A stretch of 45,056 bases of DNA from Chromobacterium sinusclupearum (GTDB lineage Bacteria > Pseudomonadota > Gammaproteobacteria > Burkholderiales > Chromobacteriaceae): positions 23,331 to 68,386 of the forward strand of contig NZ_PPTF01000094.1 of NCBI RefSeq assembly GCF_002902845.1, given 5' to 3'. Of the stretch, positions 8,022 to 15,833 are shown piece by piece. The first letter of the stretch is position 1; each line of letters opens with the position of its first letter. Under the pieces are notes generated by a model. That model made no database searches and had not been told where the DNA came from. It saw only the letters and a list, made by a program, of their open reading frames with translations. Made by a program: the position numbers and the translations under genes.

Positions 8022-9629
8022 ATGCAGCTAAATACTCGCCTGATCATCATCATCGTCGCCAGCCTGGTTGCGCTGCTGGGTCTTTCCACCGTCGCCCTGC
8101 TGTCTACCCGCGCCACCCTGCATCAGGAAAAGCGCGAGCAAATCGTGCATCTCTTGAAAATGGCCGAAAACACCCTGAGCCATTTCCAACAGCTGGAAAC
8201 CCAGGGCATGCCGCGCGCCGAGGCGCAAAAGCAAGCCATCGCCGCGCTCTCGGCGATGAAAGTCGATGACATCTATTTCTTTGGCCGCAACCAAGAACAC
8301 ACCGTGCTGTTCCACCCCAGCAAGGCCCGTGTCGGCAAGGTGGACATGGGCAGCAAGCTGCCGGATGGCCGCACCACGGTGCAAGCCTATGAAGACGCGA
8401 TGCAGCAGGACCACTATGGCGTGCTGGTGATCCAGACCAAGCGCGGCAGCGGCAGCGAGGAGTTCCCCAAGCTGAACGGCGTGTTCCGCTTCGACCCCTG
8501 GGGCTGGACCGTCGGCACCGGCATCTTCATCGACGACATCGACCAGCTGTTCTGGAGCGAAGCGCGCCGCTTGCTGCTGGTGGCGGTGCTGTGCGTGGTG
8601 GTGCTTGGCGTGCTGGTGGGTTGGATGTCGCGCTCGATACTGCAGTCGCTGGGCGGCGAGCCGCGTTATGCCGCCGAGGTGGTGAAGGCCATCTCCGACG
8701 GCGACCTCAGCGTGGACATCCAGGTCAAGGGCGATGGCGACAGCCTGCTCGGCGCCATGCGCGACATGCGCGGCAAGCTGCGCGGCATGATAGAGGAAAT
8801 CGGCCGCGCCAGCTCCAGCATCAACCAGTCCTGTCACCAGCTGACGCGCGACATGGACAAGGTGCATGAGGTATCCGGCATCGCCAGCTCCTCCACCACC
8901 TCGGCCGCCGCCGCCATCGAGCAGCTATCGGTCAGCATAGACCACGTCAGCGCCAGCACCCGCGACACCGAAACCGGCGCCCGCGACACCGCCGAGCTGG
9001 CGCGCCAGGGCCAGACCCTGGCCGGCGACGCCGCCGAAGGCATCCGCCGCATCGCCGACCAAGTGCATGGCGCCAGCGACATGGTGGCGCAGCTGGCCGA
9101 ACGCAGCCGCAGCATCAGCAGCATCGCCGAGACCATACGCGACATCGCCAACCAGACCAATCTGCTGGCGCTGAACGCGGCCATCGAAGCGGCGCGCGCC
9201 GGCGAGATGGGACGCGGCTTCGCCGTGGTGGCCGACGAGGTGCGCAAGCTGGCCGAGCGCACCGCCAGCGCCACCGATGAGATCAGCAGCATCGTGCAGG
9301 CGGTCATCGACGAGACCGGCAACGTCTCCGGCCGGATGGACGAGATCCGCCCGGCGGTGCAGTCCGGCGTAGAGCAGGTCAAGCAGGCGGCCGACACGCT
9401 GCAAGCCATCAGCCAGCAGGCCAGCAGCGCGCTGGAAAATGTCCACAATGTGGTGGTGGCGATGGGCGAGCAGAGCCAGGCCGGCACCAATATCGCCGGC
9501 AATGTCGAGCAGGTGGCCGGCGTGGTGGAGGAAACGCAGAACTCGGTCAGCCACGCGGTGGAGGCGGTGCGCGCCATCGATCAGCAGGCTGCCAACCTGC
9601 AGCAAACCGTCGGCCGTTTCCGCCTGTAG
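8022..9629 (+). CDS. Methyl-accepting chemotaxis protein with single Cache domain
   Basis: Inner-membrane chemoreceptor that senses a periplasmic ligand and controls CheA/CheW. From the ATG at 8022 (AAGAG lies about 10 bases upstream; an in-frame GTG at 8013 is too close to it) the protein has 535 residues. Transmembrane helix 1 lies at about 8-28, a periplasmic single-Cache-type sensor at about 30-180 (VDDIYFFGRNQEHTVLFHPS, then FDPWGWTVGTGIFIDDID), transmembrane helix 2 at about 184-206, a HAMP linker to about 260, and the signalling domain to the end. The hairpin tip is recognisable around 367-420 (IANQTNLLALNAAIEAARAGE, GRGFAVVADEVRKLAERT). There is no C-terminal CheR-binding pentapeptide. 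The ligand is unknown; Cache_2 sensors often bind small organic acids. Confidence 0.92.
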   Translation: MQLNTRLIIIIVASLVALLGLSTVALLSTRATLHQEKREQIVHLLKMAENTLSHFQQLETQGMPRAEAQKQAIAALSAMKVDDIYFFGRNQEHTVLFHPSKARVGKVDMGSKLPDGRTTVQAYEDAMQQDHYGVLVIQTKRGSGSEEFPKLNGVFRFDPWGWTVGTGIFIDDIDQLFWSEARRLLLVAVLCVVVLGVLVGWMSRSILQSLGGEPRYAAEVVKAISDGDLSVDIQVKGDGDSLLGAMRDMRGKLRGMIEEIGRASSSINQSCHQLTRDMDKVHEVSGIASSSTTSAAAAIEQLSVSIDHVSASTRDTETGARDTAELARQGQTLAGDAAEGIRRIADQVHGASDMVAQLAERSRSISSIAETIRDIANQTNLLALNAAIEAARAGEMGRGFAVVADEVRKLAERTASATDEISSIVQAVIDETGNVSGRMDEIRPAVQSGVEQVKQAADTLQAISQQASSALENVHNVVVAMGEQSQAGTNIAGNVEQVAGVVEETQNSVSHAVEAVRAIDQQAANLQQTVGRFRL

Positions 9630-9641
9630 ACAGCAAGACAC

Positions 9642-9669
9642 TTGCCGCCGCCGTTGCGGCTGGCATAAT
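9642..9669 (+). promoter_or_regulatory. Sigma70-type promoter for the glutamine-synthetase-like gene
   Basis: TTGCCG (-35) and CATAAT (-10) are separated by 16 bases, about 80 bases ahead of the chosen start codon. Confidence 0.45.
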
Positions 9670-9751
9670 GGTTGCGGGCAAACGCTCCATGACAGCAAGA
9701 AGAAAAACTGAGGACAGACAGGAACCCCAGCACGCTTCAGTGGAGAAAAGT

Positions 9752-11101
9752 ATGTCTGATGCCCGCATGCCGGCAGGCCTCATCGAATGGCTGCAACAGA
9801 GCAAGGCGAGGGACGTCGAACTCGCCTTCGCCGACGTACACGGTTTCCCCCGTGGCAAGACGCTGCCCGCTCCCGCCTTCATCAAAGGGCAGCAGCTGCG
9901 CATCGCCCGCGCGGTGCCGCTGCAAAGCTGTGTCGGCGAATTCCCCGACTACAGCTTCTATGGCGAACACGATCCGGACGTCACCCTGCTGCCGGATTAC
10001 GATACCCTGCGTCTGGTCCCCTGGGCCAAGACGCCGCGCGCGCTGGTGATCTGCGATTGCGTCGACCACGACGGCAGCCTGTCGCCGCTGGCGCCGCGCT
10101 CCGTGCTGAAACAGCTGCTGGCGCGCTACGCCGCCCGCGGCTGGACGCCCATCGTCGCCCCAGAGCTGGAATTTTACCTGTTCGCCGCCCATGGCGATCC
10201 GGCCCAGCCGTTCCAGCCGCCGGCGCTGCCCTGCGGCCGCCGCGAAACCGGCTTCGACGCCTTCGGCTTCTCCGCCTTGGGAGAGCTGGAAGCGTTCTTC
10301 GACGACCTCTACCGCGCCTGCGAGGTATTGGGCATCGCCACCGATACCTGCGTCCACGAGATGGGCCCCAGCCAGTTCGAGATCAATCTGAAGCACGGCG
10401 ACGCGCTGCAGCTGGCCGACCACACCTTCCTGTTCAAAACCGCGCTGAAGGAAACCGCCCATCGCCACGGCCTGAGCGCGGTATGCATGGCCAAGCCCCT
10501 GTCCGGCCAGCCCGGCAGCTCCATGCACCTGCACCAGAGCGTGGTGGACCGCCGCGGCGCCAACGTATTCAGCCAGGCCGACGGCTCGGCCAGCCCGGCC
10601 TTCTTCGGCTTCATCGCCGGCCTGCAGCGTTTCCTGCCGCAACTGATGCCGCTGTTCTGCCCCAATCCCAACTCCTACCGCCGCTTCGTCAAAGGCATGG
10701 CCGCGCCGGTCAATCTGAGCTGGGGCCTGGACAACCGCTCGGTCGGCCTGAGGGTGCCGGTATCGGGGCCGGAGGCGCGCCGGGTGGAAAACCGCCTGCC
10801 TGGTTGCGACGCCAACCCCTATCTGGCGCTGGCCGCCAGCCTGGGCGCCGGCCTGGCCGGCATCGAACAGGGCCTGACGCCGGACGAAGCGGCTCATGGC
10901 AATGTGTTCAAGCAGCAAGCCGCCAGCCTGCCGTCCACGCTGGACGCCGCCTGCGCCGCCATGGCGGCCGGCGATGCGGCCGAAGCGCTGTTCGGCGCCG
11001 ATTTTTGCCGCGCCTATCTGGCGGTGAAGGAGGTGGAGCTGAACGACTACCACCGCCAGATCACCAGCTGGGAGCGGCAGTACCTCGGCCTGCTGGCCTG
11101 A
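9752..11101 (+). CDS. Glutamine-synthetase-family ligase (PuuA-like gamma-glutamyl-amine synthetase)
   Basis: Cytosolic ATP-dependent ligase of the glutamine synthetase fold, 449 residues. The start at 9752 is supported by GGAG seven bases upstream; upstream in-frame codons lack this. Catalytic motifs are in order: PELEFYL near 137, GPSQFEINL near 205, GQPGSSMHLHQS near 252, NSYRRFV near 307, NRSVGLRVP near 328 and RVENRLPG near 344. The adenylylation tyrosine of classical GlnA is absent (the equivalent stretch reads NVFKQQAASLP), and the sequence lacks the usual GlnA N-terminal start. Both points favour a PuuA/GlnA2-type gamma-glutamylpolyamine or gamma-glutamylamine synthetase over the ammonia-assimilating enzyme. 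No puuBCD or polyamine transport genes are adjacent, so the amine substrate is open. Confidence 0.85.
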   Translation: MSDARMPAGLIEWLQQSKARDVELAFADVHGFPRGKTLPAPAFIKGQQLRIARAVPLQSCVGEFPDYSFYGEHDPDVTLLPDYDTLRLVPWAKTPRALVICDCVDHDGSLSPLAPRSVLKQLLARYAARGWTPIVAPELEFYLFAAHGDPAQPFQPPALPCGRRETGFDAFGFSALGELEAFFDDLYRACEVLGIATDTCVHEMGPSQFEINLKHGDALQLADHTFLFKTALKETAHRHGLSAVCMAKPLSGQPGSSMHLHQSVVDRRGANVFSQADGSASPAFFGFIAGLQRFLPQLMPLFCPNPNSYRRFVKGMAAPVNLSWGLDNRSVGLRVPVSGPEARRVENRLPGCDANPYLALAASLGAGLAGIEQGLTPDEAAHGNVFKQQAASLPSTLDAACAAMAAGDAAEALFGADFCRAYLAVKEVELNDYHRQITSWERQYLGLLA

Positions 11102-11122
11102 TCCCCGCTTGTCCTGGATCAA

Positions 11123-11142
11123 AGCCGGCGCGCGCGCCGGCT
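11123..11142. other. Perfect palindromic hairpin after the ligase gene
   Basis: A 20-base perfect palindrome (AGCCGGCG, CGCG, CGCCGGCT) lies 21 bases after the stop codon. It lacks a T-run, so it may act as a weak or Rho-assisted terminator. It overlaps the proposed -35 of the universal stress gene by two bases. Confidence 0.4.
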
Positions 11143-11169
11143 GACGCGCCCTCGCCATCAGGTTATGCT
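11141..11169 (+). promoter_or_regulatory. Possible promoter for the universal stress gene
   Basis: CTGACG (-35, 4 of 6) and TATGCT (-10, 4 of 6) with a 17-base spacer lie about 40 bases ahead of the start codon. Confidence 0.4.
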
Positions 11170-11210
11170 GAAGGCATCCCACCAAGCAGGTGTTTGTCAA
11201 GGAGCCGCCG

Positions 11211-11687
11211 ATGTACAGCCACATCATCGCCGCGATAGACGGCAGCAATAATTCCGACAAGGCCTTGAACGAGGCCATCCGCCTGGCGAAATTCGCCGAT
11301 TCCCGCCTGACCCTGATTCATATCGCCAGCCTGCGCGACCTGGCCGTGGACAGCCTGGGCGTCTACGCCGGCGACCCGGGCTACGACCTAGTGCTGAAAC
11401 AGGGCGAGGAGGCGCTGGCGCGCGCGCAGCAGATCGCCCGCAACGCCGGCCTGACGAATGTGGTCAGCCATATGGAAAAGAGCTGGGAAGGCGGCCATGA
11501 CCTGGCCGACCTGTTGCTGGGCTATGCCCGCTCGCAGCAGGCCAGCCTGATCGTGCTGGGCACGCACGGCCGCAGCGGCCTGGCCCATCTCTTCCTCGGC
11601 AGCTTCGCCGAGGACGTGCTGCGCCGCAGCCACTTGCCGCTCTTGGTGGTGCGCAGCCAGGACGACGACGACATCAGCGTCGATTAA
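11211..11687 (+). CDS. Universal stress protein (UspA family)
   Basis: Cytosolic UspA-fold protein of 158 residues (PF00582), usually induced by starvation or stress and often nucleotide-binding. AAGGAG lies six bases before the ATG at 11211, so I reject the in-frame codon at 11190. The N-terminal beta strand IIAAIDGSNNSDKAL and the C-terminal ATP-binding motif are intact: GTHGRSGLAHLFLGSFAEDVLR fits G-2x-G-9x-G-S. This places it among ATP-binding members. It is monocistronic, with its own promoter candidate and a strong bidirectional terminator shared with tlyA. Confidence 0.92.
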   Translation: MYSHIIAAIDGSNNSDKALNEAIRLAKFADSRLTLIHIASLRDLAVDSLGVYAGDPGYDLVLKQGEEALARAQQIARNAGLTNVVSHMEKSWEGGHDLADLLLGYARSQQASLIVLGTHGRSGLAHLFLGSFAEDVLRRSHLPLLVVRSQDDDDISVD

Positions 11688-11706
11688 GCCCGCCCGCGAC
11701 CGACAT

Positions 11707-11735
11707 GAAACAGCCCGCCTTGCGCGGGCCGTTTC
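11707..11735. terminator. Bidirectional terminator between the universal stress gene and tlyA
   Basis: GAAAC-A-GCCCGC (11707-11718) pairs with GCGGGC-C-GTTTC (11724-11735), an 11-bp stem with a single mismatch and a five-base loop. The outer A/T runs allow termination in both directions for the two convergent genes. Confidence 0.75.
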
Positions 11736-11740
11736 TGGTT

Positions 11741-12487
11741 TCAGCGACGGACGGCGTGGACGAAGAACTCGTGATTGCCGTCGCCGCCCTTGATCGGGCT
11801 GTCGAACCAGGCCAGAACCTGCATGTTCTGCTCGGCCAGCACACGATTGATCTTGTCCTGCACCAGCGGGTACAGGCTCTCGTCGCGGACGATGCCGCCC
11901 TTGGACAAGCCCTCGCGTCCCACCTCGAACTGCGGCTTGACCAGACTGAGCAAGCGGCCGCCCGGCTTCAACAGCGGCAAGCCCGAGGGCAGCACCAGGC
12001 TCAGCGAGATGAAGGACACGTCGCACACCATCAGGTCGAAGCCGTCGCCGTCGTTGGCCGCCAACAACGCCGCATGATCCAGCGCGCGGGCGTTGACGCC
12101 CTCGAAATAGCGCACCCTGGCGTCCTCGCGCAGCCTGGCGTGCAGTTGCTCGTGCCCCACGTCCACGCCCACCACCCGGCGCGCGCCGGACTGCAGCAGA
12201 CAATCGGTGAAGCCGCCAGTGGACTGGCCCACATCCAGCGCGCTCCAGCCGGTCACGGCGAGGCCGGCCGCCGCCAAGGCGCCCTGCATCTTCAGGCCGC
12301 CGCGCGAGACAAACCGGTCGGCTTCATCGGCCACGATGTCGAATGCCTCATCCGCCGGGAATTTCTGACTGGGCTTGCCGACCACCTGCCCCCGGCAGCT
12401 GACGCGGCCGGCGGCGATCAGGTTCTGCGCCGCCGTGCGCGATGCGGCAAGTCCTTGTTCCACCAGCAAAACATCCACTCGAATCAT
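11741..12487 (-). CDS. tlyA: TlyA-family rRNA 2'-O-methyltransferase
   Basis: S4 plus FtsJ-like methyltransferase of the TlyA/hemolysin A family. In mycobacteria TlyA methylates 16S and 23S rRNA cytidines at the 2'-O position and is needed for capreomycin sensitivity. From the ATG at 12487 (GGAG upstream) the protein has 248 residues. The S4 RNA-binding domain covers about 1-60 (MIRVDVLLVEQGLAASRTAA, VSCRGQVV). The SAM-binding motif is LDVGQSTGGFTDC near 84-97. The K-D-K-E catalytic tetrad is present at K66 (SRGGLK), D156 (CDVSF), K184 (LVKPQFE) and E240 (GNHEFF). An A-to-Q change in the usual DVGASTGG motif is a minor oddity. The gene is convergent with the universal stress gene. Confidence 0.93.
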   Translation of the reverse strand: MIRVDVLLVEQGLAASRTAAQNLIAAGRVSCRGQVVGKPSQKFPADEAFDIVADEADRFVSRGGLKMQGALAAAGLAVTGWSALDVGQSTGGFTDCLLQSGARRVVGVDVGHEQLHARLREDARVRYFEGVNARALDHAALLAANDGDGFDLMVCDVSFISLSLVLPSGLPLLKPGGRLLSLVKPQFEVGREGLSKGGIVRDESLYPLVQDKINRVLAEQNMQVLAWFDSPIKGGDGNHEFFVHAVRR

Positions 12488-12855
12488 GTCCACTCCCGGC
12501 CTGGCCCATCTCATAAACGCGACAGGTTGGCGAAGCCGGCGCGGGCTGTCAAGCCGCTCTGCGCCGCACCGCCCAGCAGGCGAAATCGCAGCCGCCAGGT
12601 TTACAATAAAATGCTAATGGTGCTAGTCTAAAAATCAACAAACTGATTTTATTCATGAATTCCGCACGATAGCCATCCAGCCGCAATCCCGTTTGCCGCC
12701 ACAAACAGCAAGCTTATGAATCCGTGCTGACGCTATCCATCCCGCGCCCGCTAAGCGGGCGTCCATGGCGCTCTCCTTGAGCCGCCCGTCTTTCCATTTC
12801 CAGCGGCGCGCGCCTCGCGCGAGGCCATGCCGCGCCGCCACGCATAGGAGTATTG
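12488..12855. promoter_or_regulatory. Divergent tlyA/BCCT intergenic region
   Basis: This 368-bp gap separates the divergent tlyA and BCCT genes. The part 12598-12665 is markedly AT-rich and is the likely promoter zone; TTTACA at 12600-12605 is a possible plus-strand -35 but has no convincing -10 partner. A hairpin with 7-bp arms (CGCCCGC 12745-12751, GCGGGCG 12755-12761, loop TAA) sits in the predicted leader of the BCCT gene. I see no gene here. Confidence 0.4.
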
Positions 12856-14388
12856 ATGGTCTTACGCCTGTCGCTATTGCTAACCGTATTATTCGCGCTG
12901 TGGGGCGTCGTCGCCCCGGAGCACATGACCCATACCGCCTCGCAGTGGTTGAGCTTCACCATTTCCCGTTTCGGCTGGTTCTACCTGATGTCGGTGTTCG
13001 GCTTCCTGGTGTTCGCGCTGTATCTGGCCTTCGGCCGCTTCGGACACATCCGCCTGGGCAAGGAGGACGACGAGCCGGAGTTCTCCCGCATGAGCTGGTT
13101 CTCCATGCTGTTTTCCGCCGGCATGGGCATCGGCCTGGTGTTCTGGGGCGTGGCCGAGCCGCTGTCCCACTTCGCCACGCCGGCAAGCGCGTCCACCGCG
13201 CCGGAATCGGCCGAGGCCGCCCGCCTGGCGATGCGCCATGTGTTCTTCCACTGGGGCCTGCATCCGTGGGCGGTATACAGCCTGACCGCGCTGGCCCTGG
13301 CCTACTTCAAATTCAACCGCGGCCAAAGGGGGCTGATCAGCGCGGCCTTCCGTCCGCTGCTGGGCAAGCGGGTCGATGGCCCCATCGGCACCGCCATCGA
13401 TGTGCTGGCGGTGCTGGCCACCGTGTTCGGCGTGGCCACCACGCTGGGCTTCGGCGCGCTGCAGATCGAAAGCGGCATGCAGATGCTGTTCGGCATCGCG
13501 CCTTCGGACTGGCTGACCGTGGGCATCGTGGTCATCGCCACCGCGCTGTTCCTACTGTCGTCGCTGACCGGCCTGTCGCGCGGCATCAAGTGGTTGTCGA
13601 ACCTGAACATCGTGCTGGCCATCCTGCTGTTCCTGGCCGTGGTGCTGCTCGGCCCCACCGGCTTCATCTTCGATACCTTTACCACCACGCTGGGCGACTA
13701 CCTGGGCAATCTGACCAGCAGCAGCCTGCGCATGTCGCCGTTCAGCCAGGGCACCTGGATGGCCAACTGGACGCTGTTCTACTGGGCATGGTGGGTCACC
13801 TGGGCGCCGTTCGTCGGCATGTTCATCGCCCGCGTTTCGCGCGGCCGCACCATACGCGAGTTCATGGTCGGCGTGCTGCTGGTGCCGGCGCTGGCCAGCT
13901 TTGTCTGGTTCTCCGCCTTCGGCGGCACCGCGCTGGACATGCAATTGTTCGGCGGCGTCGATCTGGTCGGCGCGGTGAAGCATGACGTCTCCACCGCCTT
14001 GTACGTGATGTTCGAGCATCTGCCCGGCGGCCATATTCTGTCCTTGCTGGCCATGCTGCTGGTGATCATCTTCTTCATCACCTCGGCCGATTCGGCCACC
14101 TTCGTGCTGGGCATGTTCACCAGCGGCGGCAGCCTGAATCCCAGCCACCGCCTCAAGCTGATCTGGGGCGTGCTGCTGGCCGCCATCGCGCTGGTGCTGC
14201 TGCAAAGCGGCGGCCTGAAAGCGCTGCAGGCGGTGCTGATCGTCAGCGCGCTGCCCTTCATGCTGATCATGATAGGCATGGCGGTGTCGCTGTACCGCGC
14301 GCTAGATGAGGAGGAGCGCGACGGCCGCCGCCGCGAGATCCGCCGCCTGCGCCAACTGGAAGCGCTGGAAAAACGGCAGCAGAATTGA
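12856..14388 (+). CDS. BCCT-family betaine/choline/carnitine transporter
   Basis: Inner-membrane secondary carrier of the BCCT family (PF02028), importing quaternary ammonium compounds such as glycine betaine, usually for osmoprotection. It has 510 residues from the ATG at 12856; AGGAG ends five bases before it, so the overlapping TTG at 12853 is rejected. It shows twelve hydrophobic segments, the Gly-rich FSAGMGIGLVFWGVAEPLSHF in TM3, and the Trp-rich core WTLFYWAWWVTWAPFVGMF followed by IARVSRGRTIREF, which are family hallmarks. The TM5 Gly-rich element and conserved Trp residues suggest OpuD/BetT-like betaine or choline transport. The C-terminal tail is short and charged (RRREIRRLRQLEALEKRQQN), unlike the long regulatory tail of BetP. 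No bet catabolic genes are adjacent. Confidence 0.92.
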   Translation: MVLRLSLLLTVLFALWGVVAPEHMTHTASQWLSFTISRFGWFYLMSVFGFLVFALYLAFGRFGHIRLGKEDDEPEFSRMSWFSMLFSAGMGIGLVFWGVAEPLSHFATPASASTAPESAEAARLAMRHVFFHWGLHPWAVYSLTALALAYFKFNRGQRGLISAAFRPLLGKRVDGPIGTAIDVLAVLATVFGVATTLGFGALQIESGMQMLFGIAPSDWLTVGIVVIATALFLLSSLTGLSRGIKWLSNLNIVLAILLFLAVVLLGPTGFIFDTFTTTLGDYLGNLTSSSLRMSPFSQGTWMANWTLFYWAWWVTWAPFVGMFIARVSRGRTIREFMVGVLLVPALASFVWFSAFGGTALDMQLFGGVDLVGAVKHDVSTALYVMFEHLPGGHILSLLAMLLVIIFFITSADSATFVLGMFTSGGSLNPSHRLKLIWGVLLAAIALVLLQSGGLKALQAVLIVSALPFMLIMIGMAVSLYRALDEEERDGRRREIRRLRQLEALEKRQQN

Positions 14389-14454
14389 GCGCATGGCGGG
14401 ACGAACGGCCGATTTGCTGCCATCATCACGGTATCGTCTTGCCATGGAGAAGAT

Positions 14455-15084
14455 ATGGACACGCATCAACTAGACCCGGCGGAAGTGCGCGTGCTGGGCG
14501 CGCTGGCGGAAAAGCAGGCCCTCACGCCGGACGCCTACCCGATGACGCTGAACGGCCTGTCCAGCGCCTGCAACCAGCTGACCAGCCGCGAACCGGTGAT
14601 GCAGCTGTCCGAGGCCGACATCAGCGCGGCGCTGGATGCGCTGATCGCCAAGAGGCTGGTGGCCGAGCGCATGCCGGCCGGCAGCCGGGTGGCCAAGTAC
14701 GAACACAGGCTCAACTACGAGTGGAATATAGAAGGCGCCAAGCTGGCGGCGCTGGCCATGTTGATGCTGCGCGGCGCGCAGACCACCGCAGAAATCCGCA
14801 CCCGCTCCGGCCGCCTGTACACCTTCTCCGGCGTGGAGGAAGTGGAAACCGCGCTGAACGCGCTGGCTGACAAGTATCCGCCGCTGGTGATGAAGCTGGA
14901 GCGTCAGCCCGGCGAGCGCGAGGCGCGCTGGTGCCATCTGCTGTCCGGCGAGCCGCAAGCCGCGCCGGCGCCGTCGTGCGAAGTGATAGACGTGGGCCTG
15001 ACTGGCCGCGTGGCCGCGCTGGAGGCCGAAGTGGCGGCGCTGAAGGCCATGGTGCTGTCGCTGGAGCAGCGGCTGAACAGCTGA
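14455..15084 (+). CDS. yceH: YceH family protein (DUF480, UPF0502)
   Basis: Cytosolic protein of the YceH family (PF04337), two tandem winged-helix domains with no established biochemical role. It has 209 residues, close to the E. coli protein. The conserved N-terminus LDPAEVRVLGALAEKQALTPDAYPMTLNGL and the SREPVMQLSE, RLNYEWNIEGAKLAALAMLMLRG and LERQPGEREARWCHLL segments are family signatures. The C-terminal 30 residues form a short coiled coil (VAALEAEVAALKAMVLSLEQRL). GGAGA lies just before the ATG. A strong terminator follows, so it is monocistronic or the last gene after the BCCT gene (66-base gap). Confidence 0.9.
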   Translation: MDTHQLDPAEVRVLGALAEKQALTPDAYPMTLNGLSSACNQLTSREPVMQLSEADISAALDALIAKRLVAERMPAGSRVAKYEHRLNYEWNIEGAKLAALAMLMLRGAQTTAEIRTRSGRLYTFSGVEEVETALNALADKYPPLVMKLERQPGEREARWCHLLSGEPQAAPAPSCEVIDVGLTGRVAALEAEVAALKAMVLSLEQRLNS

Positions 15085-15113
15085 TCCGAGCCTCTGCAAG
15101 TGTCCCGCCCCCA

Positions 15114-15137
15114 AGCCCGGTTCTGCCGGGCTTTTTG
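15114..15137 (+). terminator. Rho-independent terminator after yceH
   Basis: AGCCCGG (15114-15120) pairs perfectly with CCGGGCT (15126-15132) around the loop TTCTG and is followed by a T-run. Confidence 0.85.
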
Positions 15138-15241
15138 TATTGCGCGACCGTAAGCCGCAACGGTGGCCATGCCGTTCAATGAACTTGTTTTTTAGAAATT
15201 GGTCACTATCTCTTGCGTCTGAACCTAACAGGAATTACCGC

Positions 15242-15772
15242 ATGAAGCATTTCGCACTCGCGCTGGCCTTGGCTGGCCTGGCCGGCGGCGCCCACGCCGC
15301 CGATTACATCGCCGGTTTCGGCAACGGCACGCAGCAATTCCAGCGCACGCCGGACGGCTTCGGCATCGGCCTGAATCTGGATTACCTGCGCGACGACCAC
15401 AAAGGCAGCGCCGGCGGCGCCGGCCTGGAATTCGCGCTGCCGCTCGGCCCGCTGACGGTAGCCGCCGGCGGCAAGCTGATGGCGCTGTCGCCGGACAGCG
15501 GCTCCGCCACCGCCACGCTGATCGGCGGCCGCGCCAGCTTCAATGTCTCGCCCAAGATCAAGCTGTTCGGCCAGGCCTATTACGCGCCCAGCAGCTTCGC
15601 CAGCGGCAGCGTCAACCGCGTCAACGACTACGCCGCCGGCGTGCGCTGGAACGCGTTCGGCCCGCTCAGCGTGGAGGCCGGCTACCGCTACTTCGACGTC
15701 CGCCGCGACGACGACAGCCGCAGCCGCCGGCTGGCCGACGGCGTCTATCTGGGCGCCGGCTTGAGCTTCTGA
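15242..15772 (+). CDS. YfaZ-like outer-membrane beta-barrel protein
   Basis: Small exported protein of 176 residues. A clear signal peptide (MKHFALALALAGLAGGAHA) is followed by alternating hydrophobic and polar strands that end in a C-terminal aromatic residue (GVYLGAGLSF), the outer-membrane insertion signal. Strand patterns such as FGIGLNLDYLRDD, KLFGQAYYAPSSFASGSVNRVNDYAAGVRW and VEAGYRYFDVR match the YfaZ family (PF07437), a group of predicted porin-like barrels of unknown function. The start at 15242 gives the only sensible signal peptide and has AGGA upstream. The region 15185-15212 is AT-rich with TTGTTT and TATCTC 16 bases apart, a weak promoter candidate. Confidence 0.75.
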   Translation: MKHFALALALAGLAGGAHAADYIAGFGNGTQQFQRTPDGFGIGLNLDYLRDDHKGSAGGAGLEFALPLGPLTVAAGGKLMALSPDSGSATATLIGGRASFNVSPKIKLFGQAYYAPSSFASGSVNRVNDYAAGVRWNAFGPLSVEAGYRYFDVRRDDDSRSRRLADGVYLGAGLSF

Positions 15773-15790
15773 GCCTAGCGACCAGTCAGG

Positions 15791-15818
15791 AAAAACGGCA
15801 GCGCGAGCTGCCGTTTTT
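15791..15818. terminator. Bidirectional terminator between the YfaZ-like and M13 peptidase genes
   Basis: AAAAACGGCAGC and GCTGCCGTTTTT form a perfect 12-bp stem around the GCGA tetraloop, with T-runs in both reading directions. It serves both convergent genes. Confidence 0.9.
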
Positions 15819-15833
15819 CATTGCCCCATCGAT

